Part shown: positions 54,136 to 62,387 of the stretch, piece after piece | Position numbering within the stretch: position 1 is the stretch's first letter | Layout: each line of letters starts with the position of its first letter | Assembly (NCBI RefSeq): GCF_900176505.1 | Contig: NZ_FWYB01000001.1 | Location: 159,400-223,399 of the forward strand | Source: Pedobacter nyackensis | Lineage (GTDB): Bacteria > Bacteroidota > Bacteroidia > Sphingobacteriales > Sphingobacteriaceae | DNA: 64,000 nucleotides | Direction of reading: 5' to 3' | Notes under the pieces: model-generated | Told to the model about the DNA's origin: nothing | Seen by the model: the letters and a program-made list of their open reading frames with translations, nothing else | Databases searched by the model: none | Program-made: the position numbers and the translations under genes

Positions 54136-54706
54136 ATTATACCTGAACGCGTATCTTGCCAATGATTACCCTCATTCTGGTGCAGCATTAGATATGGAAT
54201 CTGTAATTGTATTTGAGCAACCCATCGAGACAGAACTTGCTGAAAATAAGATGGAAAATTTGATGCAGGCCTTACAGTTAGCAATCTCTAAAGATTCTTT
54301 AGGTTCATTAGTAGATCATGCATTGCAACAATCTGATCTTACTACTGAAGAGATAAAATCTGTTACAGGATTAACTGAATCTGTTTTGGACTCAGTTAAA
54401 AATGATTTGACTTTTACCAATAGTATTCCTGTAAAGTCACTCGTGAAATTACTGAAAATGTTGGATTTGCCCCTTGATAAAGTTAAGCTTGCAATTGAAC
54501 AGACTTTTGAAAAGTTAAGTACGGAGAGCAAAATGTTTCTTTCCATTCCTTCTGGGATGCAGCCTTCGTTTAGAAAAGGAGCCAGAAGAAGTGCATACCC
54601 AGGAGAGGTCACCAATTTACGTTCAGATGAAAGTTATCTTTATCAGAATAGGGAAGCACTTGATAAGTACACCAAGCGATTAACGGAGTTGTATAATCAA
54701 TTCTAA
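54104..54706 (+). CDS. XRE-like helix-turn-helix protein of the Argonaute operon
   Basis: A cytosolic protein of 200 residues. Residues about 64-125 fit an XRE/Cro-type five-helix HTH: GSLVDHALQQSDLTTEEIKS, then VTGLTESVLDSVKNDLTFTN and VKSLVKLLKMLDLP. The N-terminus is acidic; the C-terminal tail is polar and contains RSDESYLYQNREALDKYTKR. There is no membrane helix, so it is not a classical FecR-type anti-sigma. Since its start lies inside the sigma gene, it may be the regulatory partner of that sigma factor, an inference from position only. It could also be a transcriptional repressor. Confidence 0.68.
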   Translation: MKQQETILPFELYLNAYLANDYPHSGAALDMESVIVFEQPIETELAENKMENLMQALQLAISKDSLGSLVDHALQQSDLTTEEIKSVTGLTESVLDSVKNDLTFTNSIPVKSLVKLLKMLDLPLDKVKLAIEQTFEKLSTESKMFLSIPSGMQPSFRKGARRSAYPGEVTNLRSDESYLYQNREALDKYTKRLTELYNQF

Positions 54707-54718
54707 GAACAGAGGGTT

Positions 54719-55738
54719 ATGGAATGGAACGTTACTAAACTATCAGCAGTAAGGCAATGCCACAGGAAATTTTACTTCGGATACGAAGCATCTAATTTCC
54801 ATTTTACGTATCCATTCAGGCGTAAGGCTTTTGAGCTCTCTAAAATGCAGAGCTTGAAGATGTGGCAAGGTAGCTTAGTAGATTTTGCCATAACCAGCAT
54901 GATTATACCTGTATATAAAAGGAAGAAAAAACCTGAATATGCACAAGTGGCTAATGGCTTGGTCGAACTGGCCAAGAGGCAGTTTGATTTTTCAAAGAAT
55001 AGATATTATCACTTGCCAGAACTCTCGCGAACAGAAGTTGGTAATGATTTTTTGATTTTAGATATACATGAGAACGGAGTAGATTTTCTGCAGGATGATG
55101 TGGACCAGGTCTACGATACAATACACAGAATTGTTTTAGCATTTCCTGATTATCCAAGTCCTGACTCCGATAAAAGCATGGATGAATACTTATCCTCTGC
55201 CCGTTACCTTCGGGCAGACGTCAGGTATTTTGAGTTTGATTTTGATGGAGTTATTATAAAACCTCAAATAGATTTGGTGCGACATAACGGAAAAATGGCC
55301 GATATCATTGATTGGAAAGTTTCTGATCAGGACAATGCTGATTACTCAAGGCAGCTGATCCTGGAAGGTATTGTTTCTTATCATTATCTTAAAAATTGGT
55401 ACCAGGAAAAAGGCTGGACACCCCTTCCACAAATGAAAGACTTTAGTGTCTACGAAATTAATTTGTTGACTGGGGTGGTCAAAGCTCACCCTTTTACAGT
55501 CGAAAACACTGCAATCGCTCTGGACGATGTATATGCGTTGCGTGAAGAACAGGATATCCTTTCTCAAAATAAAAAATGGGATGAGGTAGATCTTGAAAAG
55601 GATTACCAAAGCACCGATAAGACGGAAACTTGCATGATGTGTAAATTCAAGTTACTGTGTAAGCATTTAGTATTGAATAATTTTAGTTATGATGAAGACA
55701 AATATTCTAAACTGGTACAGGTTAAGCAATTGGCTTGA
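54719..55738 (+). CDS. PD-(D/E)XK nuclease, Cas4/RecB-like, with four-cysteine cluster
   Basis: The 339-residue product has the RecB-family nuclease motif series: an N-terminal VRQCHRKFYF (Cys14), WQGSLVDFAI (about 49-58), KPQIDLV (Asp185), ADIIDWKV (Asp198 and Lys200, the D-x-K) and DYSRQLILEGIVSYHYL (Gln212 of motif IV). A C-terminal TCMMCKFKLLCKH supplies Cys305, Cys308 and Cys314. With Cys14 these could ligate an iron-sulfur cluster as in Cas4 and AddB. It likely cuts or trims single-stranded DNA. It lies 12 bp after the HTH gene and overlaps the Argonaute gene by 50 bp, so it may supply guides or degrade targets. Confidence 0.85.
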   Translation: MEWNVTKLSAVRQCHRKFYFGYEASNFHFTYPFRRKAFELSKMQSLKMWQGSLVDFAITSMIIPVYKRKKKPEYAQVANGLVELAKRQFDFSKNRYYHLPELSRTEVGNDFLILDIHENGVDFLQDDVDQVYDTIHRIVLAFPDYPSPDSDKSMDEYLSSARYLRADVRYFEFDFDGVIIKPQIDLVRHNGKMADIIDWKVSDQDNADYSRQLILEGIVSYHYLKNWYQEKGWTPLPQMKDFSVYEINLLTGVVKAHPFTVENTAIALDDVYALREEQDILSQNKKWDEVDLEKDYQSTDKTETCMMCKFKLLCKHLVLNNFSYDEDKYSKLVQVKQLA

Positions 55739-58070
55739 TTTGACTTTTCAGTATCGTCTGGTTGATGTTGCTGTCGAAGGTATGGAAAGTAATACTCGGG
55801 AACTCAATAAAGCATTCTTTAATGCGGTTAATTTTTTGGCTTCAGAAACCAAAGGGGTTGTATCCGTTACCCGTTATCAAGGAAAGCGATATATTGCAGT
55901 GAAACATGATGCGCAGCTCGAGCGAAGGGTTATCCCTGGAAGTCCCCTTGATACCATACTTACACCGTTGGAAGGAGTCTTTACATTGCATACGCGTAAC
56001 ATTATCGATGATGAGTTGGGGCTTGCCATCAGGTTTTTGGAAAGCTCAATAGAATTCCAGTTACATCAGAACAAAAACCTTTGGGATGGGGGAACAAATA
56101 CATTTCTGAATAAAGTTCCTTTAAGGGAATCTAAAGATATTGAAACGGATATTTATCATGGATTCAAATATAAAATTGTTGCTGAAGATAAGCGGAATGT
56201 ATTTGTATGCATTGGTCTTGCTTACAAATATGTAGACAAATTCAACTTGCATGAGGCCTTAAAATCGGTGCCGGCCGAAAGAGTGGGAGATCTGATTAAT
56301 GGTCGGAATTACTTGTATCAAAATGGGGATCACTGGTATGTGGTAAAAGGAAAATCTGCAGGAATTCCAATAGGTGAACAGACAATCGAGACTGAACAGT
56401 TTAAGGGCTCCGTATTTGACTACATTACAAAACATGGAAAATATGCAACTGCCAGATATAAACAGCCTATGTTAAAAGACTCAGCGACTTTTTGGCATAG
56501 CTACAGCAACAACAGTGCAAAAGTGGTTTCTGGAGCTACTTGTCTTGCCAAGGCCATCCATTTTGCGGATAATGGTTTACACAGGCTTTCCATTAATGAT
56601 CCGGGCAAACGTTTTACACGCTCTGAATTTCATGCGGGAAAATATTTTCAAAAATTGAGTTTTAGCGGCCAGGAACTAAAAATCGAGACCAAGCCACACG
56701 CTAAGGACTGTGATATTTTTCCGTTACCAGCGTTAAAATATGGTAAAAATGCTATACTTGACCCATATGCAGGTGAAGAAAAATATAGTTCTCCAATCCA
56801 TCAGTTCCCAAAGCGAAGGAGAGAGTTTGTTTACAATAATGGAATTATTAACGACACAGTTTTTGCGGCCCAGTACCTGCTTGTACCGGAAACTTTACCT
56901 TATACTATGGCCAAAAGTATCAAATATTATATGGATAAAGCCATTAAAATGATTGCACCCGAATTTCCTGGTTTCACCATTCATCAGTATTCTATGAAAT
57001 CCGCACCCTATGCAAGCAATGTCTGTAAGGATCTTAAAGCATTGGTCGCTAGCAAGGGGCTTGCCGGCGGTAATGCATTGTTTGTCCTTCCTGAAAGTAG
57101 CGATAATGGACGTTTCAATAAATTCTTACACAACCTTGTTAAAAAGGAACTATTTTCTGATGTGAAGATTAAATGTGTGAGTGCCAGAAGCCTGAAAAGA
57201 TTTCTTAAGCCTGTCGTAACCAGGAATAAACAGCAGATTTACCAAGTTCCAGATAAGTTGATGCGTGACTTCAAGGCCTATCAGACCAACACTATTTTTG
57301 AATATTTGATCGTTAACAAGAAATGGCCGTATGCATTAGCAAAAGATCTCAACCACGATCTATACATTGGTATTGATGCGCATGAATTTTTTGCAGGTTT
57401 TGTGTTTTTCTTTAAAAACGGTGAAAAAATCGTTTTCGATGTTGAGCAGGTAGCCAAAGCAACGGGGTCATTCAGAAATGAGAAAATCAATTATGCCGTA
57501 ATTCAGGATAAAATAGTTAAAGTTTTGTCTCGGCATTTGAATATTGGAGAAGATGCACCGCGAAGTATTGTAATACTTCGGGATGGCGTTTCTTTTGGTG
57601 AAGAAGAAAAGGCTCTTGTTGGCGCAATGGAGGAGCTGGAACGAATGAAACTGATCGTTAAAGAAAATGTTCAGCTTGGTGTGCTGGATATTGCAAAATC
57701 TTCAGCTGTTCCAGTCAGGGCTGCCTGTTACCAAGGGGCGAATAAAGTTCTGGAGAATCCTGATTGCGGGACATATTTTTATATGAACAAAAAGCAAGCT
57801 TATATATTCAATACAGGTTTCCCATATAGAGTGCCGGGATCATCTAATCCGCTTCAGGTTAGCCTGAGCTATGGTGATATTGATTTTGAAAAAGCACTTG
57901 AAGATGTATTTGCTCTTACTCAAATTACATTCTCTTCTCCTGACCGACCAACTTCGCTACCGTTACCACTAAAGCTTATCGATACGTTGATCCGAGATGT
58001 AGCGCATGAATATACCTATGCCAATACTCAGGAACGTGAACTGAAAATTATAGAACCATCTTTAAACTGA
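55689..58070 (+). CDS. Long prokaryotic Argonaute with complete DEDD tetrad
   Basis: The 793-residue length fits N, PAZ, MID and PIWI domains. MID is near residues 390-515 (LPYTMAKSIKYYMDKAIKMI, GGNALFVLPESSDNGRFNKF) and PIWI near 540-793. Tetrad candidates are Asp563 in YIGIDAHE, Glu598 in SFRNEKI, Asp632 in VILRDGVSF and Asp765 in LPLPLKLIDTLI. The last aligns with the His of human AGO2 PAPAYYAH. Gaps of 35, 34 and 133 compare with 34, 34 and 114 in T. thermophilus Ago. It should therefore be an active guide-directed nuclease. No signal peptide is seen. The start at 55689 lies inside the nuclease gene; a later start such as TTG at codon 18 is possible. Guide and target type cannot be read from sequence. 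Confidence 0.9.
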   Translation: MMKTNILNWYRLSNWLDLTFQYRLVDVAVEGMESNTRELNKAFFNAVNFLASETKGVVSVTRYQGKRYIAVKHDAQLERRVIPGSPLDTILTPLEGVFTLHTRNIIDDELGLAIRFLESSIEFQLHQNKNLWDGGTNTFLNKVPLRESKDIETDIYHGFKYKIVAEDKRNVFVCIGLAYKYVDKFNLHEALKSVPAERVGDLINGRNYLYQNGDHWYVVKGKSAGIPIGEQTIETEQFKGSVFDYITKHGKYATARYKQPMLKDSATFWHSYSNNSAKVVSGATCLAKAIHFADNGLHRLSINDPGKRFTRSEFHAGKYFQKLSFSGQELKIETKPHAKDCDIFPLPALKYGKNAILDPYAGEEKYSSPIHQFPKRRREFVYNNGIINDTVFAAQYLLVPETLPYTMAKSIKYYMDKAIKMIAPEFPGFTIHQYSMKSAPYASNVCKDLKALVASKGLAGGNALFVLPESSDNGRFNKFLHNLVKKELFSDVKIKCVSARSLKRFLKPVVTRNKQQIYQVPDKLMRDFKAYQTNTIFEYLIVNKKWPYALAKDLNHDLYIGIDAHEFFAGFVFFFKNGEKIVFDVEQVAKATGSFRNEKINYAVIQDKIVKVLSRHLNIGEDAPRSIVILRDGVSFGEEEKALVGAMEELERMKLIVKENVQLGVLDIAKSSAVPVRAACYQGANKVLENPDCGTYFYMNKKQAYIFNTGFPYRVPGSSNPLQVSLSYGDIDFEKALEDVFALTQITFSSPDRPTSLPLPLKLIDTLIRDVAHEYTYANTQERELKIIEPSLN

Positions 58071-58074
58071 TCTT

Positions 58075-58518
58075 ATGAGTGACTTCAATCTTCTTTTCAA
58101 AAAATACAATTCAGTTTCGAACCTCACTAATGATCTGAACAAATCAGTCATTACTCTTAAAAGACGTAATCTTACCGGAAGGGCAGGGGTTAAGGATCTG
58201 CATCCCAAGCTACAGGTCTCTGATGAGGAAGTGAAAAAGGCTCTCAGCGATATTATGACCATATTGCATGGTCTGGAACAATTTTATAGGCATCAAGATT
58301 CAAAAAATGATTTGTATGAATTGAAAGATAATACCTTGTTTAAGAATCAGATCTTGAAGAATGATGAGTTCAAAAATCAGATTCTTTCTGCATTAGAGAA
58401 ATTGAACCAAGAGAAAAGACTGAGTGCTACTGATCTTTCAAATATTGACAGATTCATCTCCATATTGGACAATGAAGCTTCTATTCTCTTTAGAAAATTG
58501 CGTACGAACCGGGGATGA
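58075..58518 (+). CDS. Small helical protein of the Argonaute operon
   Basis: The 147-residue product is hydrophilic and mostly helical, with heptad-like stretches near 62-75 and 95-140 (VKKALSDIMTILHGLEQFY, ILSALEKLNQEKRLSATDLS, NIDRFISILDNEASILFRKL). A near-repeat NTLFKNQILKNDEFKNQIL occurs at about 87-105. No known domain is recognised. It starts 4 bp after the Argonaute stop and overlaps the peptidase start by 4 bp (ATGA), so it is certainly co-translated. It may be an adaptor, a protease substrate or an inhibitor within the complex. Confidence 0.68.
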   Translation: MSDFNLLFKKYNSVSNLTNDLNKSVITLKRRNLTGRAGVKDLHPKLQVSDEEVKKALSDIMTILHGLEQFYRHQDSKNDLYELKDNTLFKNQILKNDEFKNQILSALEKLNQEKRLSATDLSNIDRFISILDNEASILFRKLRTNRG

Positions 58519-59669
58519 GAAATTTTATTAAGGCTCTTTATGCAGATTTGTTGCATAGAATTGATGTAGTAGTTGCCGATATCAATAGTATTCAGCATCA
58601 CGACGATATTAAAGATCGCTTCATTACTGACACCCTAAAACAGTTCGCTGATATTCGGGATGTCTTACAGGATGCTTTTGATACAGGTGTACTTGAGTAC
58701 GATGAATTCACAGGTAATAATCTTTATCTGTTTAATAAGGCCAATAGAGAATTTAATGCCATACACTCTTATCGGTATTTGGCAATAAAGAATTATAAAA
58801 AGCCGGAAATTTTCTTTTTTCGTCTGATTACCCAGATCTATAACGAACATCGAATCAATGCGCTTCCTCCAATCGTATCCACCATTAGTAATCATGATTA
58901 TTATTACTGGGCTGTTCCTTACTTTGAAATTATTGCACTTCCTTCAGGAGAAGAAAATAGTTTGTTGAACCTACCGGATATGTACCATGAAATCGGACAT
59001 TTAATGCACTCCATGTTTAGGGGTGGGAGTAGTGAACAATCTGCAAAGATTATTGATAAGTATTTTGCATCGGAAATTGTAAGGGTTGAGGATGAAGGTT
59101 TAGGGGAACATTTTAAGGGACCACTAGAGGATGCAAGACATCTTTGGGCTGCGTCTTGGCTGGAAGAATTTAGCTGTGATCTGGTTGGAACTTATATGAC
59201 TGGGGGGGCTTATGCTTGGACAAATCTAAAATTATTGTCAACCGGTCATGGATCTTCAAAGATTTTTGAGTCCTCGGAATCACATCCTGCAGATGAAGCC
59301 CGGATGGAGATTATTTTAATGATGCTTGAGAAACTTGGACTTGATGCCGAAAAAGCAAAGGTGGAAAGGTCTTGGAAAAGTTTTCTTAAAGATACTGAGG
59401 TCTTTAGGCCGAGTATCCATAAAATGATTTTTCCAAAAAAATTGCTTCAGCAAATTGTTGATGAATTTTTTGAGTTTTACCAGAACGCAGATTTAGCTTC
59501 TTACACTGAGCTTTCAGCATTGGGACAGGGCTCTATTTCAGAAATTCTGAACGAAGCATGGGCTACGGCTCAGGCAGATCCATTACAATATTTTGCATAT
59601 GAAACTGGAAAGATTTTAGACATTAGGGATAGCTTCGGATTGAAAGATAATGTGGCAGAGGTTGCCTAA
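58515..59669 (+). CDS. Cytosolic HExxH zinc metallopeptidase of the Argonaute operon
   Basis: The 384-residue product has the zinc motif MYHEIGHLMHS (His158, Glu159, His162), a likely third ligand in WLEEFSCDLVGTYM (Glu218, with Asp222) and a later SESHPADEARM, together an M48-like gluzincin pattern. The first 110 residues are helical. No signal peptide or membrane helix is seen, so it is soluble and cytosolic, unlike typical M48 enzymes. The C-terminal 90 residues contain a QADPLQYFAYETGKILDIRD stretch. It is the last gene of the operon and overlaps the convergent helicase stop by 4 bp. Its target may be the operon's own regulator or a host protein. Confidence 0.8.
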   Translation: MRNFIKALYADLLHRIDVVVADINSIQHHDDIKDRFITDTLKQFADIRDVLQDAFDTGVLEYDEFTGNNLYLFNKANREFNAIHSYRYLAIKNYKKPEIFFFRLITQIYNEHRINALPPIVSTISNHDYYYWAVPYFEIIALPSGEENSLLNLPDMYHEIGHLMHSMFRGGSSEQSAKIIDKYFASEIVRVEDEGLGEHFKGPLEDARHLWAASWLEEFSCDLVGTYMTGGAYAWTNLKLLSTGHGSSKIFESSESHPADEARMEIILMMLEKLGLDAEKAKVERSWKSFLKDTEVFRPSIHKMIFPKKLLQQIVDEFFEFYQNADLASYTELSALGQGSISEILNEAWATAQADPLQYFAYETGKILDIRDSFGLKDNVAEVA

Positions 59670-61777
59670 AATAAATTGTTTTTACCCGTAAATTTTCTAA
59701 CGATTTTAAGAATGTCATCTCCTAGTTCGGCTGCTTTGTCTTGTCCAATGCCATTTATTGCCCCCAATTCTTGGAGTGAATTGGGTAGCTTGGATGCAAT
59801 TTTTATGCATAATTTCTCGCTTATGATTATGTATTCTGCTACAGATCGCTTGTGAGCAAGGTCTTTTCTCCAATTCAATAACTCGTCAAAGACCAATGGA
59901 TTCTGGATTGATTTCTTTTTTGTTTCTGGGAGGCTATAAAATGAGTGGACTGATACATAATTAAGCATCGCATCTTGCATACGTTTGACAGTCTCGTATA
60001 TTGCAGGCTCGTCGAAATTCGATTCAAATCCAGCAATTTTGGATAAACAAACCGAAATAAAACTGTTATAATATTTGAAAAAAAGATTACTATTTGTTGA
60101 GTTCAACGGATAGTTCAGCAGATTCTGAGCAAGTTCATGTAAACCTTTTAATTTCTCTTCAAAATATGTGGAAGCCTTTTTCAACCTGACCAAAAAAATT
60201 GGGTGGTGAGACAGTGGTAATGATTGATCTAAGGTGTTAAATTCTCTATTTGTAAATTGACGAGCTACAGAATCTACCTGTTTTTCCACAACAATTTTTA
60301 TCTGTAATAACAGATCCTTTAAGTTTTCTTGTGGTGTTTCGAAATCCATATCGACCAGGGAATTAAGTCGTTCCCATTGGCAGGAAAAATATGAAAAATC
60401 TAATAATTCCTTAACAGATAGATATTGTTCTTTCATTTTATAAATATCTAATTGCTCATTGCTCAACGAAGCTAACTTCATTTGGGACATGAAATCATGG
60501 ATTTTAGGATCATTCAGTATACTCTCCTCACGTACTGGTGCTCTTAAGATAATTCCTTCTAAACTTCGGCAGCGACTAAGGGCAACGTAAGCCTGCCCGG
60601 GTGCGAATGCTGCGTCGATATCAATGGCTGCTTTTTCGAAAGTTAGGCCCTGACTTTTGTGAACGGTAATCGCCCATGAGAGCTTTAACGGATATTGGCT
60701 AAATGTTCCTATTGTGGATTCTTTTATACTGTTAGATACGTCATTAATCGTATACTTTTGATTACTCCAGACCTCAGGGCTAATAGTTAGTTCTGAATTG
60801 TCATCATGAAATCGGACGCGAATATTAGTATCTTCAATCGAGAGTATATTTGCAACCCTACCGTTATAAAACAGTTTGTTACCTGATGAGTCGTTTTTTA
60901 TAAAAATAACCCTTGCACCCACTTTCAATCGAAGCTCAAAGTCGGTTGGATATGCTTCCTTTGGAAATTCTCCCTTGATTCTGGCAATATGGGAATAAAT
61001 TTCACCGGGCAACTCATTTAAGTGTTTCTCGTTAATTTCATTAACAATATGATTATGCGTGGCAATCGTGATGTATTCATCAGAAAGATCTTCCGATGGC
61101 AAAAAAATATGTTCATTCAATTTGCCCAGTAATTGAGAATCCACTTTTCCTATTCTGATGTTATTCAGGAGGCTTAAAAAAAACGGATCAGATTGCCGAT
61201 GGACTTTGGTGAGCTCAAAGGTAATCATGGCCACAGAAGTAAAAACAATGCTGCTGAAAAAATAGGGACTGTTATAATAACGGCGTAAGATTGGCCAGTC
61301 ATTTTGAAAAATGGGAGGAAGTTGGTAAGGATCGCCAAACATTATTATTTGGACGCCTCCAAAGGGAACTGAAATACCCCTAGCCATCCTTAGAGAAAGA
61401 TCAATGCGATCGATGGTGTCCGCTCTCACCATACTGATTTCGTCAATAATTAACAGTTCAAGCGCAATTAGCAAACTGCGTTTTTCGCCCGATAGGGCTG
61501 GAAGTTTAAGGATGTTTTCATTGTCAATGAAATCCAACGGTTCAAGAGGGCCTAACGGAAGTTGGAAAAAAGAATGAATAGTTACTCCTCCTGCATTCAA
61601 TGCTGCGATAGCAGTGGGAGCAATTACTGCCAGGTTCTTGGTTATGCTTGATTTTAAGTAATGAAGAAAAGTAGTTTTTCCAGTGCCAGCCTTTCCAGTG
61701 ACAAAAATAGGCTTTGTCGTGTTTTCTATGAAACTGATAACTTGTTTATGAATCGGATCTAAGTCATCTGTAGTCAT
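59666..61777 (-). CDS. PIF1-like superfamily 1 helicase with HRDC domain
   Basis: The 703-residue protein carries Walker A GKAGTGKTTFLHY (residues 28-40), Walker B LLIIDEISMVRAD (Asp112, Glu113), motif III MFGDPYQLPPIF and the later AITVHKSQGLTFEKA and QAYVALSRCRSLEG. This is the PIF1/RecD2 arrangement of 5'-3' helicases. Residues about 620-695 form an HRDC-like domain (WRKDLAHKRSVAEYIIISEK, LGAINGIGQDKAAELG) that binds nucleic acid. Similar PIF1-HRDC proteins occur widely in Bacteroidota genomes, so it could be a core gene. Its 4-bp overlap with the Argonaute operon and inverse direction leave a functional link open. Confidence 0.88.
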   Translation of the reverse strand: MTTDDLDPIHKQVISFIENTTKPIFVTGKAGTGKTTFLHYLKSSITKNLAVIAPTAIAALNAGGVTIHSFFQLPLGPLEPLDFIDNENILKLPALSGEKRSLLIALELLIIDEISMVRADTIDRIDLSLRMARGISVPFGGVQIIMFGDPYQLPPIFQNDWPILRRYYNSPYFFSSIVFTSVAMITFELTKVHRQSDPFFLSLLNNIRIGKVDSQLLGKLNEHIFLPSEDLSDEYITIATHNHIVNEINEKHLNELPGEIYSHIARIKGEFPKEAYPTDFELRLKVGARVIFIKNDSSGNKLFYNGRVANILSIEDTNIRVRFHDDNSELTISPEVWSNQKYTINDVSNSIKESTIGTFSQYPLKLSWAITVHKSQGLTFEKAAIDIDAAFAPGQAYVALSRCRSLEGIILRAPVREESILNDPKIHDFMSQMKLASLSNEQLDIYKMKEQYLSVKELLDFSYFSCQWERLNSLVDMDFETPQENLKDLLLQIKIVVEKQVDSVARQFTNREFNTLDQSLPLSHHPIFLVRLKKASTYFEEKLKGLHELAQNLLNYPLNSTNSNLFFKYYNSFISVCLSKIAGFESNFDEPAIYETVKRMQDAMLNYVSVHSFYSLPETKKKSIQNPLVFDELLNWRKDLAHKRSVAEYIIISEKLCIKIASKLPNSLQELGAINGIGQDKAAELGDDILKIVRKFTGKNNLF

Positions 61778-62072
61778 GTGTTTCGGCTTTTATTATTCTG
61801 GCATTGCAAAGATAAAATATTAAAAGGATATGTTTAGATTCCGACTGATGTTCGGTTTTCGTATCCGTCCATCGCAGTGTAGCACGTATTCTAAACTACT
61901 TTACTTTTATAACTGTTTTGGCTGTAATGGGGAGCTTTTAATTCCAATGCATAGGAACTATGATGATTATCCTAAGAAAGCTATCATAGCTATTGAATTG
62001 CAAACGGATTGATCTCTTGGCTTATTTTCGGATAAGGCAAATTAAATAGCCTTTAACCAATCGCTTCATTTT

Positions 62073-62348
62073 CTAATGCTTCTTCTCTCTTACCTCCCAG
62101 TAATCAATGCATTTAGTGATAGTAGATGTAGAATTGAGCATAACTTCATTTTGTAGATTAGTTATGGGATTCCAGTTATTACTGAGCTTTGTTACCAATT
62201 CTTTAACCGATGATTTAGCTTCTTCTTTTATTTGCCGGATATTCCCGCCATTTTTACCCACATACTTTTTAATTCTCTCTGATTTGTTAGCTTTGAGGTT
62301 TAAATAATAGAAATAAATAAAAGGCTTGTCGCCAATTCGAAGAATGGA
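62073..62348 (-). pseudogene. Fragment resembling the N-terminus of a tyrosine-type integrase
   Basis: The leftward frame is open from 62348 (a TAG stop precedes it) to 62073 without a plausible ATG start. It encodes 91 residues with KPFIYFYYLNLKANKSERIK, KYVGKNGGNIRQIKEEAKSS and VTKLSNNWNPITN. This resembles the arm-binding N-terminal region of Bacteroidota phage-type integrases, where a short beta hairpin is followed by a K/E-rich helix and a W-N-P motif. No catalytic domain follows. The rest of the 610-bp gap (61778-62387) holds no convincing gene. I read it as a relic of the element that brought the neighbouring accessory genes. Confidence 0.42.
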
Positions 62349-62387
62349 CTAAAAACTGCCTTTAATGCACTATAAATAAGTTAACAA

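Noticed and set aside
54104..54706. Classical membrane anti-sigma factor for the sigma at 53479
   Set aside because: The protein has no membrane helix and no FecR or zinc anti-sigma motif; it looks like a soluble XRE-type HTH protein.
61830..62012. A 60-codon rightward frame in the gap before the EVE gene
   Set aside because: No recognisable domain, no ribosome binding site and odd composition at the start; it lies in a gap with relic DNA. Not enough support to call a gene.
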